In this document: positions 8,123-17,509 of the stretch, piece by piece
Position numbering within the stretch: position 1 is the stretch's first letter
How the letters are laid out: each line of letters opens with the position of its first letter
NCBI GenBank assembly: GCA_902583075.1
Contig: CACHUN010000001.1
Span: 310,001-374,000, forward strand
Origin: an uncultured Pelagibacteraceae bacterium
Lineage (GTDB): Bacteria > Pseudomonadota > Alphaproteobacteria > Pelagibacterales > Pelagibacteraceae
Direction of reading: 5' to 3'
Length of the DNA: 64,000 bases
Program-made: the position numbers and the translations under genes
The notes under the pieces: generated by a model
The model's database searches: none
Told to the model about the DNA's origin: nothing
What the model saw: the letters and a program-made list of their open reading frames with translations, nothing else

Positions 8123-10749
8123 TATAAACCTTTAAGAGTTAGTTCTATTTTTTTAACATCTTTTGCTAGATTAGCAAAGTTGCTTTTCTCTTGATCTACT
8201 ATATTTTGTGGTGCGCGATCCATAAAGGATTTATTTGATAATCTAATATCTATTTTTTTCATTTCTTCATTAATTTTTGTAATTTTCTTTTCTAAAGTTG
8301 ATTTTATCATATTTAAATCAACATCTTGGTCAAAATATAATTTGAATAGCTCTCCGTTAATAACAATACTTGCAGAAGGTTTGTCTAGATCTTTTTCATG
8401 AAAATTTTTAATTCTTCCATTTTTTTTCATTATATTTTCATTAGAAGATAAAAAGTTTTTATATTCTTTGTTTGTATTTGCTGTTGAAATTTCAATAAAT
8501 GACCCCGGACTGATATTTAATTCATTTTTAAATGATCTTATGGATGTAATAAAATTAATAATATTATTAATTTCATCATAAGATTTTTTTTCATGATAAT
8601 CATCTTCTAACCAATTTGCATGCATTAAAAATTCTATCCCATTTTTATCTAACTTGTTATTCAACCAAATCTCCTCTGTAACAAATGGAATGAAAGGATG
8701 CAGTATTATCAAAATTTCTCTAAAAACATAGGATGATGTTTGCCTTATTTCCTTAATCTCCTCCTCATTATTAGAATTAAGTACAGTTTTAGACAACTCT
8801 AAATACCAGTCACAAAATGAATGCCATACAAATTGATAAATATTCTTCGCTGCTTCATCAAATCTATAGTTTTTTAAACTGTTTTCTGTCTCGTTTTTAG
8901 TTTTAACAAGTTCAGATAATATCCACTTATTAATTGTTAATTTAAGATTTTCAGGTTTTTTAATGTCATTAAAATCACACTCATTTTGTCTTAAAAAATT
9001 ATTAGCATTCCAAACTTTATTTAAGAAATTTCTATAACCTTTAACCCTATCTTCTGACAATTTTACATCACGACCAGGTGATGCCATTGATAATAGAGTA
9101 AATCTTAAGGCGTCTGCACTATATTTTTCAATAAGTTCTAAAGGGTCTATTACATTACCCTTTGATTTAGACATTTTTTGACCCTTTTCATCTCTAACAA
9201 GTGCGTGAACGTATATATTTTTAAAAGGCTCTTCTTTTAAAAACTCAGTTCCCATCATTATCATTCTAGCAACCCAGAAAAATATGATATCAAAACCAGT
9301 AACGAGAACACTTGTTGGATAAAATTTTTCAACTTCTGGAGTTTTTTCTGGCCAACCTAAAGTAGCAAATGGCCATAGACCTGATGAAAACCAAGTGTCT
9401 AATACATCCTCATCCCTTTTTAATTCCACATCTTTTGAATAGAATTCTTTTGCCTGTTTTTTACATTCGTCTTCATTTTCAGCTACAAATATTTTTCCAT
9501 CAGGCCCGTACCATGCTGGAATTTGATGTCCCCACCATAATTGACGAGAAATACACCAAGGTTCTATATTATTCATCCATTGAAAGTAAGTTTTAGACCA
9601 ATTTTCTGGAAAAAATTTAGTCTTACCATTATTTACTACTTCTTTTGCTTTTACAGCTAAAGTTTTAGCATCAACAAACCATTGTTCTGTTAAATAAGGT
9701 TCAATAATAGAATTAGATCTATCACCATAAGGAACTTTATTTACTAACTTTTCCATTTTTTCTAAAAATTTACCTTCTTCAAGATGTTCTAAAATTAACT
9801 TTCTTGCAGCAAATCTATCTAAACCTTTATATGGGTCAGGTGCATTGTCATTTATTTTTCCATCAGGAGTAAATATATTAATTACCTCTAACTTGTTTCT
9901 AATACCTACATCATAATCATTAAAGTCATGGGCTGGAGTAATTTTTACTGCACCGGTTCCTTGTTCAGGATCAGCATAGTCATCTGTTATTACTTTTATT
10001 TTTCTGTTTGCTAAAGGGATTGTAACTAACTTCCCTATTAAATCTTTAAATCTATCATCTTTAGGGTTTACTGCTATTGCAGTATCTCCCAACATAGTCT
10101 CCGGTCTAGTTGTTGCAATTGTTATAAATTTATCTGATCCCTCAATAGGATAATTTATATAATAAAGTTTAGAATTAACTTCTCTTTGATCAACCTCTAA
10201 ATCAGATATTGCTGTTTTTAAAACAACATCCCAATTGACAAGTTTTTTTGCTTTGTAGATTAATTTTTTATTATAAAGATCAACAAATACTTTTATAACT
10301 GACTTAGATAAATTTTCATCCATTGTGAATGCATTACGAGACCAATCACAAGAACATCCAAGTTTTTTAAGTTGGTTTATTATAATATCTCCATACTCAT
10401 TTTTCCATTTCCATACCTTTTCAATAAATTTTTCTCTTCCTAAATCATTTTTTTTAACCCCATCTTTAGCAAGTTTTTTTTCAACTAATGCTTGGGTTGC
10501 AATACCAGCATGATCAGTTCCTGGCTGCCATAATGTTTCATAATTATTCATTCTATGAAATCTCGTTAAAACATCTTGAATCGAGTTATTCAAAGCATGT
10601 CCCATATGAAGGCTTCCAGTTACATTTGGTGGAGGAATTACAATTGAGAATTTTTTTGAATTTTCTTTGGGTTTAAATAATTCATTTTTTTCCCAATAAT
10701 CATAGATTTTATTCTCAACATTATTATGCTCATATTTATCAAAACTCAT
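8122..10749 (-). CDS. valS: Valyl-tRNA synthetase
   Basis: An 875-residue class I aminoacyl-tRNA synthetase. The HIGH-type motif is HMGH (48-51) after PPPNVTGSL, and the KMSKS motif lies near residue 523 ([16 protein letters not shown]). The editing domain lies between them, with [12 protein letters not shown], and the C-terminal 60 or so residues are the charged coiled-coil arm typical of ValS. It ligates valine to tRNA-Val in the cytosol. It is first in the valS-ilvD-manC run and starts 119 bases from tRNA-Cys, which is transcribed the other way. No T-box or leader peptide was seen upstream. Confidence 0.97.
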   Translation of the reverse strand: MSFDKYEHNNVENKIYDYWEKNELFKPKENSKKFSIVIPPPNVTGSLHMGHALNNSIQDVLTRFHRMNNYETLWQPGTDHAGIATQALVEKKLAKDGVKKNDLGREKFIEKVWKWKNEYGDIIINQLKKLGCSCDWSRNAFTMDENLSKSVIKVFVDLYNKKLIYKAKKLVNWDVVLKTAISDLEVDQREVNSKLYYINYPIEGSDKFITIATTRPETMLGDTAIAVNPKDDRFKDLIGKLVTIPLANRKIKVITDDYADPEQGTGAVKITPAHDFNDYDVGIRNKLEVINIFTPDGKINDNAPDPYKGLDRFAARKLILEHLEEGKFLEKMEKLVNKVPYGDRSNSIIEPYLTEQWFVDAKTLAVKAKEVVNNGKTKFFPENWSKTYFQWMNNIEPWCISRQLWWGHQIPAWYGPDGKIFVAENEDECKKQAKEFYSKDVELKRDEDVLDTWFSSGLWPFATLGWPEKTPEVEKFYPTSVLVTGFDIIFFWVARMIMMGTEFLKEEPFKNIYVHALVRDEKGQKMSKSKGNVIDPLELIEKYSADALRFTLLSMASPGRDVKLSEDRVKGYRNFLNKVWNANNFLRQNECDFNDIKKPENLKLTINKWILSELVKTKNETENSLKNYRFDEAAKNIYQFVWHSFCDWYLELSKTVLNSNNEEEIKEIRQTSSYVFREILIILHPFIPFVTEEIWLNNKLDKNGIEFLMHANWLEDDYHEKKSYDEINNIINFITSIRSFKNELNISPGSFIEISTANTNKEYKNFLSSNENIMKKNGRIKNFHEKDLDKPSASIVINGELFKLYFDQDVDLNMIKSTLEKKITKINEEMKKIDIRLSNKSFMDRAPQNIVDQEKSNFANLAKDVKKIELTLKGL

Positions 10750-10868
10750 TGATTTGTTTTATAAATTAATCAAATTAATAAACAATAATGAAAATCATTG
10801 CTAAATTTATAGACTAATGATCAAAATGAATTATACAAATGTCGATTACCAAATATTTTATATTTGAT

Positions 10869-10942
10869 GGCAACGTGGCGGAATGGTTACGCAGAGGATT
10901 GCAAATCCTTGTATCCCGGTTCGATTCCGGGCGTTGCCTCCA
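10869..10942 (+). tRNA. tRNA-Cys (GCA)
   Basis: A complete cloverleaf of 74 bases. Acceptor arms GGCAACG and CGTTGCC pair fully, the anticodon loop is TTGCAAA, giving anticodon GCA, and the T arm contains GGTTCGATTCC. The discriminator is T and the CCA end is encoded. It is followed after 49 bases by tRNA-Asn on the same strand, so the two are probably co-transcribed. Confidence 0.95.
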
Positions 10943-10991
10943 AAATAAGTATTGAGATAAATTTTAAAAAAAGTAAGTTGTGAGAAAATAT

Positions 10992-11067
10992 TCCTCGGTA
11001 GCTCAGTTGGTAGAGCAGTTGACTGTTAATCAATTGGTCGCAGGTTCGAGTCCTGCCCGAGGAGCCA
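10992..11067 (+). tRNA. tRNA-Asn (GTT)
   Basis: A complete 76-base cloverleaf. Acceptor arms TCCTCGG and CCGAGGA pair fully, the anticodon loop CTGTTAA gives anticodon GTT, and the T arm contains GGTTCGAGTCC. The discriminator is G and CCA is encoded. Its 3' end is only seven bases from the stop of the convergent XRE regulator gene. Confidence 0.95.
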
Positions 11068-11073
11068 AATCAA

Positions 11074-11445
11074 TTAAACAACTTTAGAAGTATTTATTTG
11101 TGCAATTTGTATATTTTTACCAAATTTAATTTTTTGATCCTGAGTTAACTCTGAATAAACTCTAACTAAGAAATTATAGTTTACATTCATGTGTCCCTCT
11201 TTTGATTTATCAAGATTCACTAAATATTCTGAAAAATCTTCAAAGAAATAGTTTATTGGGACTTTTAAATAATTAGAAAGTTGCAATAATCTAATTGAAC
11301 TTACACCGTTAGTTCCTTTTTCATACTTTTGAATTTGTTGAAATGTTACGTTTATAGCTTTTGCTACTTTAGTCTGAGTTAAACCTAATGCTAATCTTCT
11401 TAACTTTAGCTTATTACCAAGATGTTTGTTAAAATTTTCTTCCAT
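11074..11445 (-). CDS. XRE-family transcriptional regulator
   Basis: A 123-residue protein with an N-terminal Cro/C1 helix-turn-helix (about 10-68). The recognition region reads LTQTKVAKAINVTFQQIQKY, and the stretch ending in LSNYLKVPINYFF is typical of the small HTH_3 regulators common in alphaproteobacteria. The C-terminal 50 residues have no recognised domain and may mediate dimerisation. It is transcribed towards tRNA-Asn. The aapJQMP transporter operon lies upstream on the same strand, 146 bases away, so it could be read through from aapP or have its own promoter. Whether it regulates the transporter is unknown. An AGAGGGG lies about nine bases before the ATG. Confidence 0.85.
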   Translation of the reverse strand: MEENFNKHLGNKLKLRRLALGLTQTKVAKAINVTFQQIQKYEKGTNGVSSIRLLQLSNYLKVPINYFFEDFSEYLVNLDKSKEGHMNVNYNFLVRVYSELTQDQKIKFGKNIQIAQINTSKVV

Positions 11446-11591
11446 TCAAGACCCCTCTTTAAATAAAATATAAACATTAGTTAATATAAATAGAAAACTT
11501 TATGCAAGTAAAATAATTTATAAAAAAATTGATTTTTTTAAATTTATTCCAAACCTGTCAAGTAACTTTTTATGAAGTCTTTAGAATTGTT

Positions 11592-12326
11592 TTAAAGAAT
11601 TTGGCTTAAAAAAAGCTTAGTTCTATCACTCTTAGGGTTAGCAAAGAATTCTTTAGTGTCTGCCTTCTCGATTATCATACCCTCGTCCATAAAAATCACT
11701 TCATCTGCAACTTCTTTGGCAAAACCCATCTCATGAGTTACAACAATCATCGTCATTCCGCCTTTAGCAAGACTAACCATTGCATCAAGCACCTCTTTGA
11801 TCATCTCTGGGTCTAATGCTGAAGTTGGTTCATCGAATAACATGATTTTTGGCTGCATACACAATGCTCTTGCAATTGCACAACGCTGTTGTTGACCTCC
11901 AGATAGTTGTCCAGGAAATTTGTTTGCTTGATCATCTATCTGAACTTTTTTTAGTTGGTCTAAGGCAAGTTCTTGAGCATCTTTTTTAGGCATTTTTTTT
12001 ACCCAAATAGGTGCAAGTGTGCAATTATCTAATATTGAAAGATGTGGAAATAAATTAAATTGTTGAAAAACCATTCCAACTTCAGCTCTAATTTTTTCAA
12101 TATCTTTTGTTTTTTCCGATAGTTCATTTCCATCAACAATTATATCTCCCTCTTGATGCTCTTCTAATCTATTAATACATCTAATCAATGTAGATTTTCC
12201 CGAACCAGAGGGACCACAAACAACAATTTTTTTATTTGCTTCAACCTCTAAATTTATATTTTTTAAAACTTGAAAATCTCCAAACCATTTATTCATATTT
12301 TGTATTTTTATAATTGGATCAGACAT
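11592..12326 (-). CDS. aapP: Amino-acid ABC transporter ATPase (AapP/BztD type)
   Basis: A 244-residue ABC ATPase of the polar amino-acid uptake family. Walker A is GPSGSGKST (38-46), the Q loop is at Gln88, the signature is LSGGQQQR (141-148), Walker B is IMLFDE (161-166) and the H-loop His is at 198. It would drive import of acidic amino acids and their amides through the membrane pair AapQ/AapM. The gene begins four bases after the aapM stop and is last in aapJQMP. The name rests on operon order and on the neighbouring binding protein; the exact substrate range is not visible from the ATPase. Confidence 0.92.
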   Translation of the reverse strand: MSDPIIKIQNMNKWFGDFQVLKNINLEVEANKKIVVCGPSGSGKSTLIRCINRLEEHQEGDIIVDGNELSEKTKDIEKIRAEVGMVFQQFNLFPHLSILDNCTLAPIWVKKMPKKDAQELALDQLKKVQIDDQANKFPGQLSGGQQQRCAIARALCMQPKIMLFDEPTSALDPEMIKEVLDAMVSLAKGGMTMIVVTHEMGFAKEVADEVIFMDEGMIIEKADTKEFFANPKSDRTKLFLSQIL

Positions 12327-12329
12327 TTT

Positions 12330-13601
12330 TTATCTTTCGGTTTTATATTTAGCTTCTAAGTTATAACTATATTTACTCATTGCATAGCATATAATCCAAA
12401 ATATTATTGATGCAAAAATATATCCTTCCATAGCAAAGCCAAGCCATTTTGGATTTGTTTTTGCTAACGCAAGCATCCCTGCTAACTCAGCTAAACCAAC
12501 TACAAAGATTAAAGGTGTATCTTTAACTAATGCTAAAAATGTATTTGCTATTCCAGGTATAACTAATTTTAGTGCTTGTGGTAAAATCACAAAAATATGC
12601 ATTTTCCAATAACCCATTCCTAAAGATTTAGCAGCATCATATTGACCTCTTGGAAGAGATTGTAATCCACCTCTTATAACTTCAGCGCAGTATGCAGCTT
12701 CAAATAAAGTAATTGCAATTATTACTCTTACCAATTTATCCATGAAAAAATCCTCAGGAAGAAACATTGGAAACATTACAGATGACATAAACAATACTGT
12801 AATCAATGGAACACCTCTCCAAAATTCAATATAACATATTGATATATATTTTATTGCTGGAAGATTAGATCTTCTTCCTAATGCAAAAATCATACCTAGT
12901 GGAAAACAGAAAATTAGACAGAAAAAAGAAACTATAAAAGTAAGTGATAACCCTCCCCATGCTCCAGTCTCTACCCATTGTAAACCAAATGATCCACCAG
13001 ATATTAAGTAGTAAATAACTAGATATGCAATTACTGGATAAATAATTACATAGTATAAAGCTAGATATTTTTTCAAATTTTCTTTCATAAAATACCCAAC
13101 AAAGCCTAGTGCTATAACTAATATAAATGCAGTATTTATTCTCCAATGAAATTCATTGGGATACATTCCATACATAAATCTTCTAAACCAAACTTTAATA
13201 TATGTCCAACAAGCACCAGTGCCTGTACAAGCATCTTTAGAATCTCCTGAAATAGTGGCGTCAAAAATCATCCAACTCAGAGACTGAGGAAGAGCTTTTA
13301 TAATTGAAAATAATATTACTAGAGTTAATAGAGCATTAAAATTATTTGTATTTATATTTTTATTTAATAAATCTAATTTTTTATTTCCTGAATAATCAAT
13401 TCTCATCATATTTAATCCAATTAATCCTATAATTAATGGAAACAAAGTAGTTAAGGAGCCAGGTAGAAAAAAAGTTAAATTTATTTTTAAAAAAGCATTT
13501 GATATTACATCAATTAAACTTACTAAAACTAAAAAAGATCCAATAATAGAATAGTTTTTAATATTATCTCTATTAGGTTTTAAAAAATTTAATATTTGCA
13601 T
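12330..13601 (-). CDS. aapM: Amino-acid ABC transporter permease (AapM/BztC type)
   Basis: A 423-residue inner-membrane permease of the HisM family. It has several membrane segments before the core and the ATPase-contact EAA loop near residues 299-328 (beginning EAAYCAEVIRGG). The long N-terminal part with additional helices and a loop before the permease core is typical of the Aap/Bzt permeases, which are larger than simple HisQ/HisM proteins. It should pair with AapQ to form the pore and lies three bases downstream of it. A few short hydrophobic frames inside the gene are shadows. Confidence 0.9.
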   Translation of the reverse strand: MQILNFLKPNRDNIKNYSIIGSFLVLVSLIDVISNAFLKINLTFFLPGSLTTLFPLIIGLIGLNMMRIDYSGNKKLDLLNKNINTNNFNALLTLVILFSIIKALPQSLSWMIFDATISGDSKDACTGTGACWTYIKVWFRRFMYGMYPNEFHWRINTAFILVIALGFVGYFMKENLKKYLALYYVIIYPVIAYLVIYYLISGGSFGLQWVETGAWGGLSLTFIVSFFCLIFCFPLGMIFALGRRSNLPAIKYISICYIEFWRGVPLITVLFMSSVMFPMFLPEDFFMDKLVRVIIAITLFEAAYCAEVIRGGLQSLPRGQYDAAKSLGMGYWKMHIFVILPQALKLVIPGIANTFLALVKDTPLIFVVGLAELAGMLALAKTNPKWLGFAMEGYIFASIIFWIICYAMSKYSYNLEAKYKTER

Positions 13602-13604
13602 CGT

Positions 13605-14756
13605 TTACTTTTCTTTAATTTCAATTTTTTTGTTATACCAATTCATAATTGCTGCAATAGTTAAACTAATAGTTAGATAGGTTAACATTGTTATTGAAAC
13701 AATTTCTATTGCCTTACCCGTCTGCATCAAAGCAGTGCCTGCAAATACAAGAACTAAATCAGGGTATGCAATAGCAGCTGCCAAAGATGAATTTTTAGTT
13801 AAATTTAAATATTGGTTTGTTGTTGGTGGTATAATAATTCTCAAAGCTTGAGGCATAATAACTAATTTTAAAACTTGATTAGGCGTCAAACCTACAGATG
13901 CTGCAGCCTCTTTTTGGCCTTTGCTAACTCCCTCGATACCAGCTCTAACACACTCTGCCACAAAGGTAGAAGTATATAAAGATAGCGCAAGAACTAATGC
14001 TATTAATTCAGGTGGTAAACTTATTCCACCTTCATAAATATAAGAAATCTTTGATAATTTTTTTAGCTCAGGTATTTCAAATTCTAACGATACTCCTCCA
14101 AATAAGAATGATAAAAGAGGCAATACAATTAGTAGAGCTGCTGAATAAAGAAGCACAGGAATTTGTTTACCTTTTGTGTCTCTTAAGTTATTTGCATAAT
14201 ACCTTAGTACAATAATTGCAATTATTGCTGCAAGACCAGAATATAGAAAAATATTCAAATTTTGCCATACCATTGATGGTATGTAATAACCTTTTACAGT
14301 CATATAAGTTACACCAAACCACGCATTAGCTTTCTCTGGCATAGGTAACGCTCTAAGGGCTGCGTAATACCAAAAGAAGATTTGTAGCAGTAATGGAATA
14401 TTTCTAAAAAACTCGACGTACCATGCGGCTGAGTTTTTTATTAGGTAATTAGATGATAATCTTGCTACACCAATTACAACACCTAATATTGTACAAATAA
14501 TTATGCTTATAAAAGAAACTAACAAAGTATTTAAAAGTCCAACAAGAAAAGCACGGGCATATGAGTCTGATCCGCTATATTCAATTAAAGAAAACTGGAC
14601 ATCAAATGAAGACTCTTGTGATAAAAATCCAAAACCAAAATCAATACCTCTATTATCCATATTGGTCTGAGCATTCAGGGTTAAAAACCCAAAAATAAGA
14701 ACAACAAATAGTATTACTAAAATCTGAGGTATATATCTTTTTACAATGTTGTTCAT
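13605..14756 (-). CDS. aapQ: Amino-acid ABC transporter permease (AapQ/BztB type)
   Basis: A 383-residue inner-membrane permease, partner of AapM. Residues 10-30 form the first membrane helix, followed by the long loop common to this subfamily (NMDNRGIDFGFGFL) and a transport core. The EAA loop is near residue 265 (FVAECVRAGIEGVSKGQ). A strong terminator-like hairpin lies between this gene and aapJ upstream, so it may be transcribed at a lower level than the binding protein. Location is the cytoplasmic membrane and the role is uptake of glutamate-type amino acids, from family and operon. Confidence 0.9.
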   Translation of the reverse strand: MNNIVKRYIPQILVILFVVLIFGFLTLNAQTNMDNRGIDFGFGFLSQESSFDVQFSLIEYSGSDSYARAFLVGLLNTLLVSFISIIICTILGVVIGVARLSSNYLIKNSAAWYVEFFRNIPLLLQIFFWYYAALRALPMPEKANAWFGVTYMTVKGYYIPSMVWQNLNIFLYSGLAAIIAIIVLRYYANNLRDTKGKQIPVLLYSAALLIVLPLLSFLFGGVSLEFEIPELKKLSKISYIYEGGISLPPELIALVLALSLYTSTFVAECVRAGIEGVSKGQKEAAASVGLTPNQVLKLVIMPQALRIIIPPTTNQYLNLTKNSSLAAAIAYPDLVLVFAGTALMQTGKAIEIVSITMLTYLTISLTIAAIMNWYNKKIEIKEK

Positions 14757-14768
14757 TAGTGTCTATAT

Positions 14769-14796
14769 AAAAAAAAGGGCTAGAAATTTCTAGCCC
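14769..14796 (-). terminator. Terminator or attenuator between aapJ and aapQ
   Basis: A perfect 20-base palindrome, GGGCTAGAAATTTCTAGCCC (14777-14796), is followed on the minus strand by eight T residues (the A run at 14769-14776). This is a textbook intrinsic terminator for aapJ. As it lies inside the operon, it probably acts as a partial terminator that leaves extra binding-protein mRNA relative to permeases and ATPase. Confidence 0.85.
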
Positions 14797-14819
14797 TTTT
14801 TATGTAATTTGAGATAAAA

Positions 14820-15860
14820 TTATCTTGCTGGTGGTACGTATAATATTCCACCTTTTGTCCATAATTCATTTGGACCTCTATCAGGTAGAATTCCAGTGTC
14901 TGCTATATTTCTTTTGTAGCTTTCACCGTAGTTACCAACTTGTTTGATAATTCTCAAGTTCCAGTCGTTATCTAAACCAAAAGCCGCACCTAATTCACCC
15001 TCAGCACCAACTAATCTTTTGATAGCAGGATTGTTTGAAGTTTTCATCATGTCAGCATTTGATGAGTTAACACCATATTCTTCTGCTTCGATCATAGTAT
15101 TTAAAGACCATCTTACTATATCTTCCCAAACAGAATCACCTTGACGTACAACTGGTCCTAATGGTTCTTTTGAAATAGTTTCAGGTAATACTACATGGTC
15201 ATCTGGAGCCGATAATTTAGTTCTTTGTGCAGCAAGACCAGATTTGTCAGTAGTGTATGTATCACATCTACCTGCATCATAAGCAGCTACGACTTCATCA
15301 GCTTTTTCAAAAACCACTGGCTCGTATGAAATTCCTTTAGAATCAAAAAAGTCTCTCATGTTAAGCTCAGTTGTAGTTCCTAAGTTTGTACAAACTGAAG
15401 TTCCATTTTTAAATTCACTTGTAGATGCTATTCCTGAACCTTTTCTTACCATGAAACCTTGTCCATCGTAAAAGTTAACACCAACAAATGTTAAACCAAT
15501 GTCAGCATCTCTAGATAGTGTCCAAGTAGTGTTTCTTGATAGAATGTCAATTTCACCTGAAGTAAGTGCAGTAAATCTTTCTTTTGCACTTAAAGGAGTG
15601 AACTTAACTTTAGTTGCATCTCCTAACGTAGCAGCAGCAACAGCTCTGCATACGTCAACATCTATTCCTGTCCAATTTCCAGACTCATCTGCGTTTGAAA
15701 ATCCAGGTAGACCCTGAGAAACACCACATCTTACGAATCCTCTTTTTTTAGTGTTCTCAAGAGTTTTTGATTTCTTAGCAGCCATTGTTTCTGATGAAAA
15801 TGCAAATAGCACAGCAAACATAGCAACTGCAGAAGTCAATTGTTTTATTATTTTAAACAT
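14820..15860 (-). CDS. aapJ: Glutamate-type amino-acid ABC transporter binding protein (AapJ/BztA)
   Basis: A 346-residue periplasmic solute-binding protein of family 3. A Sec signal peptide spans residues 1-28 (hydrophobic core AVAMFAVLFAF, cleavage around ETMAA). The mature protein starts with the KTLENTKKRGFVRCGVSQG pattern typical of AapJ/BztA, and later contains GIDVDVCRAVAAATLGD and FTALTSGEIDILSRN. The family binds glutamate, glutamine, aspartate and asparagine, some members with a wider range. It is the first gene of aapJQMP, with an AAAGAGG before the start and palindromic elements in its leader. Binding proteins of this kind are among the most abundant proteins in oligotrophic marine cells; high expression is inferred here. 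Confidence 0.94.
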   Translation of the reverse strand: MFKIIKQLTSAVAMFAVLFAFSSETMAAKKSKTLENTKKRGFVRCGVSQGLPGFSNADESGNWTGIDVDVCRAVAAATLGDATKVKFTPLSAKERFTALTSGEIDILSRNTTWTLSRDADIGLTFVGVNFYDGQGFMVRKGSGIASTSEFKNGTSVCTNLGTTTELNMRDFFDSKGISYEPVVFEKADEVVAAYDAGRCDTYTTDKSGLAAQRTKLSAPDDHVVLPETISKEPLGPVVRQGDSVWEDIVRWSLNTMIEAEEYGVNSSNADMMKTSNNPAIKRLVGAEGELGAAFGLDNDWNLRIIKQVGNYGESYKRNIADTGILPDRGPNELWTKGGILYVPPAR

Positions 15861-15882
15861 TATTTTCCTCTTTTTATTATTT

Positions 15883-15920
15883 ATTTGTTAACAAATTATT
15901 CAAAAAAGTAATTTTTGAAT
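15883..15920 (-). promoter_or_regulatory. Palindromes in the aapJ leader
   Basis: Two elements lie 23-60 bases before the aapJ start. One is a 14-base perfect palindrome, ATTTGTTAACAAAT (15883-15896). The other is a 9-bp inverted repeat, ATTCAAAAA and TTTTTGAAT, around AGTAA (15898-15920). They could be a regulator operator plus an mRNA hairpin. No known riboswitch was recognised, and AT-rich palindromes can arise by chance. Confidence 0.4.
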
Positions 15921-15991
15921 ACATCAGTAAAGCAGAAAGTAATACAACCATCAATGGTAAAATAACCTCATCAATATTGATCAATTAAAGA

Positions 15992-16068
15992 TGGCGCGCC
16001 CTGGAGGATTCGAACCTCCGACCCTCGGTTTAGAAAACCGATGCTCTATCCAGCTGAGCTAAGGGCGC
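15992..16068 (-). tRNA. tRNA-Arg (TCT)
   Basis: Read on the minus strand this is a complete 77-base cloverleaf. Acceptor arms GCGCCCT and AGGGCGC pair fully, the anticodon loop TTTCTAA gives anticodon TCT, and the T arm contains GGTTCGAATCC. The discriminator is G and CCA is encoded. It sits between trkH and aapJ. Confidence 0.95.
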
Positions 16069-16092
16069 AAAATAAGATCTTATAATACTAAT

Positions 16093-17502
16093 TTAATTTT
16101 TGAAAAGATATTTTTTAAATAATATTAGTATTGTTAATAGCTCTACCCTACCTATTATCATGAAAATTATTAGATAAGCCTTAGCTACAAAAGAAAGATT
16201 ATAAAAATCAAAATTCGCGAGCTCAAACATACTTGAATTAACAGTATTCATTATCGTCAAGATAGATAGCTTAAATGAATTTTCAAATTCAAAATCTGAA
16301 AGTGTTAAAAGTAATGTTAATAATGATAAAGAAATGATAAAAATAATTATCGAAAAAAAATACTTATTAATATCTGATTTATCAGTATTTTCATTTACTA
16401 ATGTAACTTTGTTTGAATAGATTTGATTAGGCTTTGTGTGTGACAATAGATTATTTAAAGAAAATTTTAACAAACTTAAAATTTTTATAAATCTAATACC
16501 TGAACTGGTTGAAAAAAAAGAACCACCAATCACAACCATAATAAAAAAAATAAATATTAAATTGTTGGGTGTATCTTTAAATGAAATACCAATATTTGAA
16601 ATACTACTTGATATAGCGACTAAAATTGTTGGAAAATTGTTACTTGAGTTCAAAAAAACAAATGAGAAGGAAATTATAGCTAATAAATAAATTAAAAGGT
16701 TAAAATCTTCACTTAAAAAATTTATTTTTTTTTTATTAAAGAAAATAAGATTATAAATTAAAAATAAACTAAAAAAAGATAACAACATAGAAAATGATAA
16801 AATAATTTTACTTGCATCACTTTCAAATAAATAATCAACCCTGTTAACAGGTAAAAAGCCACCCGATGAAATTATAGATAATGATAAATTAAATGCATCA
16901 AAAGTTCTTAAATTAATAATCTTAAAAAGAATAAATATAATTAAGGTTAATAGAGAATAAATTATTACAATTTTTAATGATTGTTTAAAAATTTCATTAT
17001 AATTAAAAGATAAATATTCAGTGAATGATTGTTTAAGATTTTTATCAAATATATCAATCAATAGTAAAATGGAAAAAAGAAAATAAATTCCTCCAATCCA
17101 TTGGGATGTTGATCGCCATAAAATTAAGCTTTCATCTAACTGTTTAATATTATCAAATATTGTAAAACCAGTTGATGTAAAACCGGATATAGCCTCAAAA
17201 TATGCATTTAAAAGGGAAATATTTTGAATACCAAAATAGTATGGAATAGATATAATTAACGGAAATAATATGTAACCTAGTAATACAGTAAATATTTTTT
17301 CATAAAGGTTAATTTTATTTGAATTTTTTCTATTGTAAAATAGTAGTAGTCCGCCCGCGATAAGACTTAGAAACAAAGTATAAATATAATTTTCTATATT
17401 GAAAAAGATATCAAAATAATTCGAATAAATAATATTAAAAAAAGAAAAAACACTTATCAAAAATAAAAAAGAGCTAAGATAAAGAGTACTAAATTTTGTC
17501 AT
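16093..17502 (-). CDS. trkH: Trk potassium uptake membrane protein
   Basis: A polytopic membrane protein of the TrkH/KtrB family, about 469 residues from the chosen start. I use the ATG at 17502 (MTKFSTLYLSS), seven bases after the trkA stop, rather than the upstream in-frame start, which would run into trkA and add an unrelated segment. Selectivity-filter-like loops are visible, such as EAISGFTSTGFT and later GGSFFSTSSGIRFIK. It imports potassium across the inner membrane with TrkA as cytoplasmic gate. In many alphaproteobacteria trkA is followed by hfq; here trkH follows instead. It is the last gene of ntrY-ntrX-trkA-trkH. Confidence 0.9.
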   Translation of the reverse strand: MTKFSTLYLSSFLFLISVFSFFNIIYSNYFDIFFNIENYIYTLFLSLIAGGLLLFYNRKNSNKINLYEKIFTVLLGYILFPLIISIPYYFGIQNISLLNAYFEAISGFTSTGFTIFDNIKQLDESLILWRSTSQWIGGIYFLFSILLLIDIFDKNLKQSFTEYLSFNYNEIFKQSLKIVIIYSLLTLIIFILFKIINLRTFDAFNLSLSIISSGGFLPVNRVDYLFESDASKIILSFSMLLSFFSLFLIYNLIFFNKKKINFLSEDFNLLIYLLAIISFSFVFLNSSNNFPTILVAISSSISNIGISFKDTPNNLIFIFFIMVVIGGSFFSTSSGIRFIKILSLLKFSLNNLLSHTKPNQIYSNKVTLVNENTDKSDINKYFFSIIIFIISLSLLTLLLTLSDFEFENSFKLSILTIMNTVNSSMFELANFDFYNLSFVAKAYLIIFMIIGRVELLTILILFKKYLFKN

Positions 17503-17509
17503 ATTAAAA

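Noticed and set aside
11523..11540. A-run/T-run hairpin downstream of aapP as terminator
   Set aside because: It would be made only of A-T pairs and such runs are common in this DNA; not strong enough to call.
16072..16083. 12-base palindrome ATAAGATCTTAT between trkH and tRNA-Arg
   Set aside because: It may just be part of the tRNA-Arg promoter (a TATAAG-like -10 box) and nothing else supports a regulatory site.
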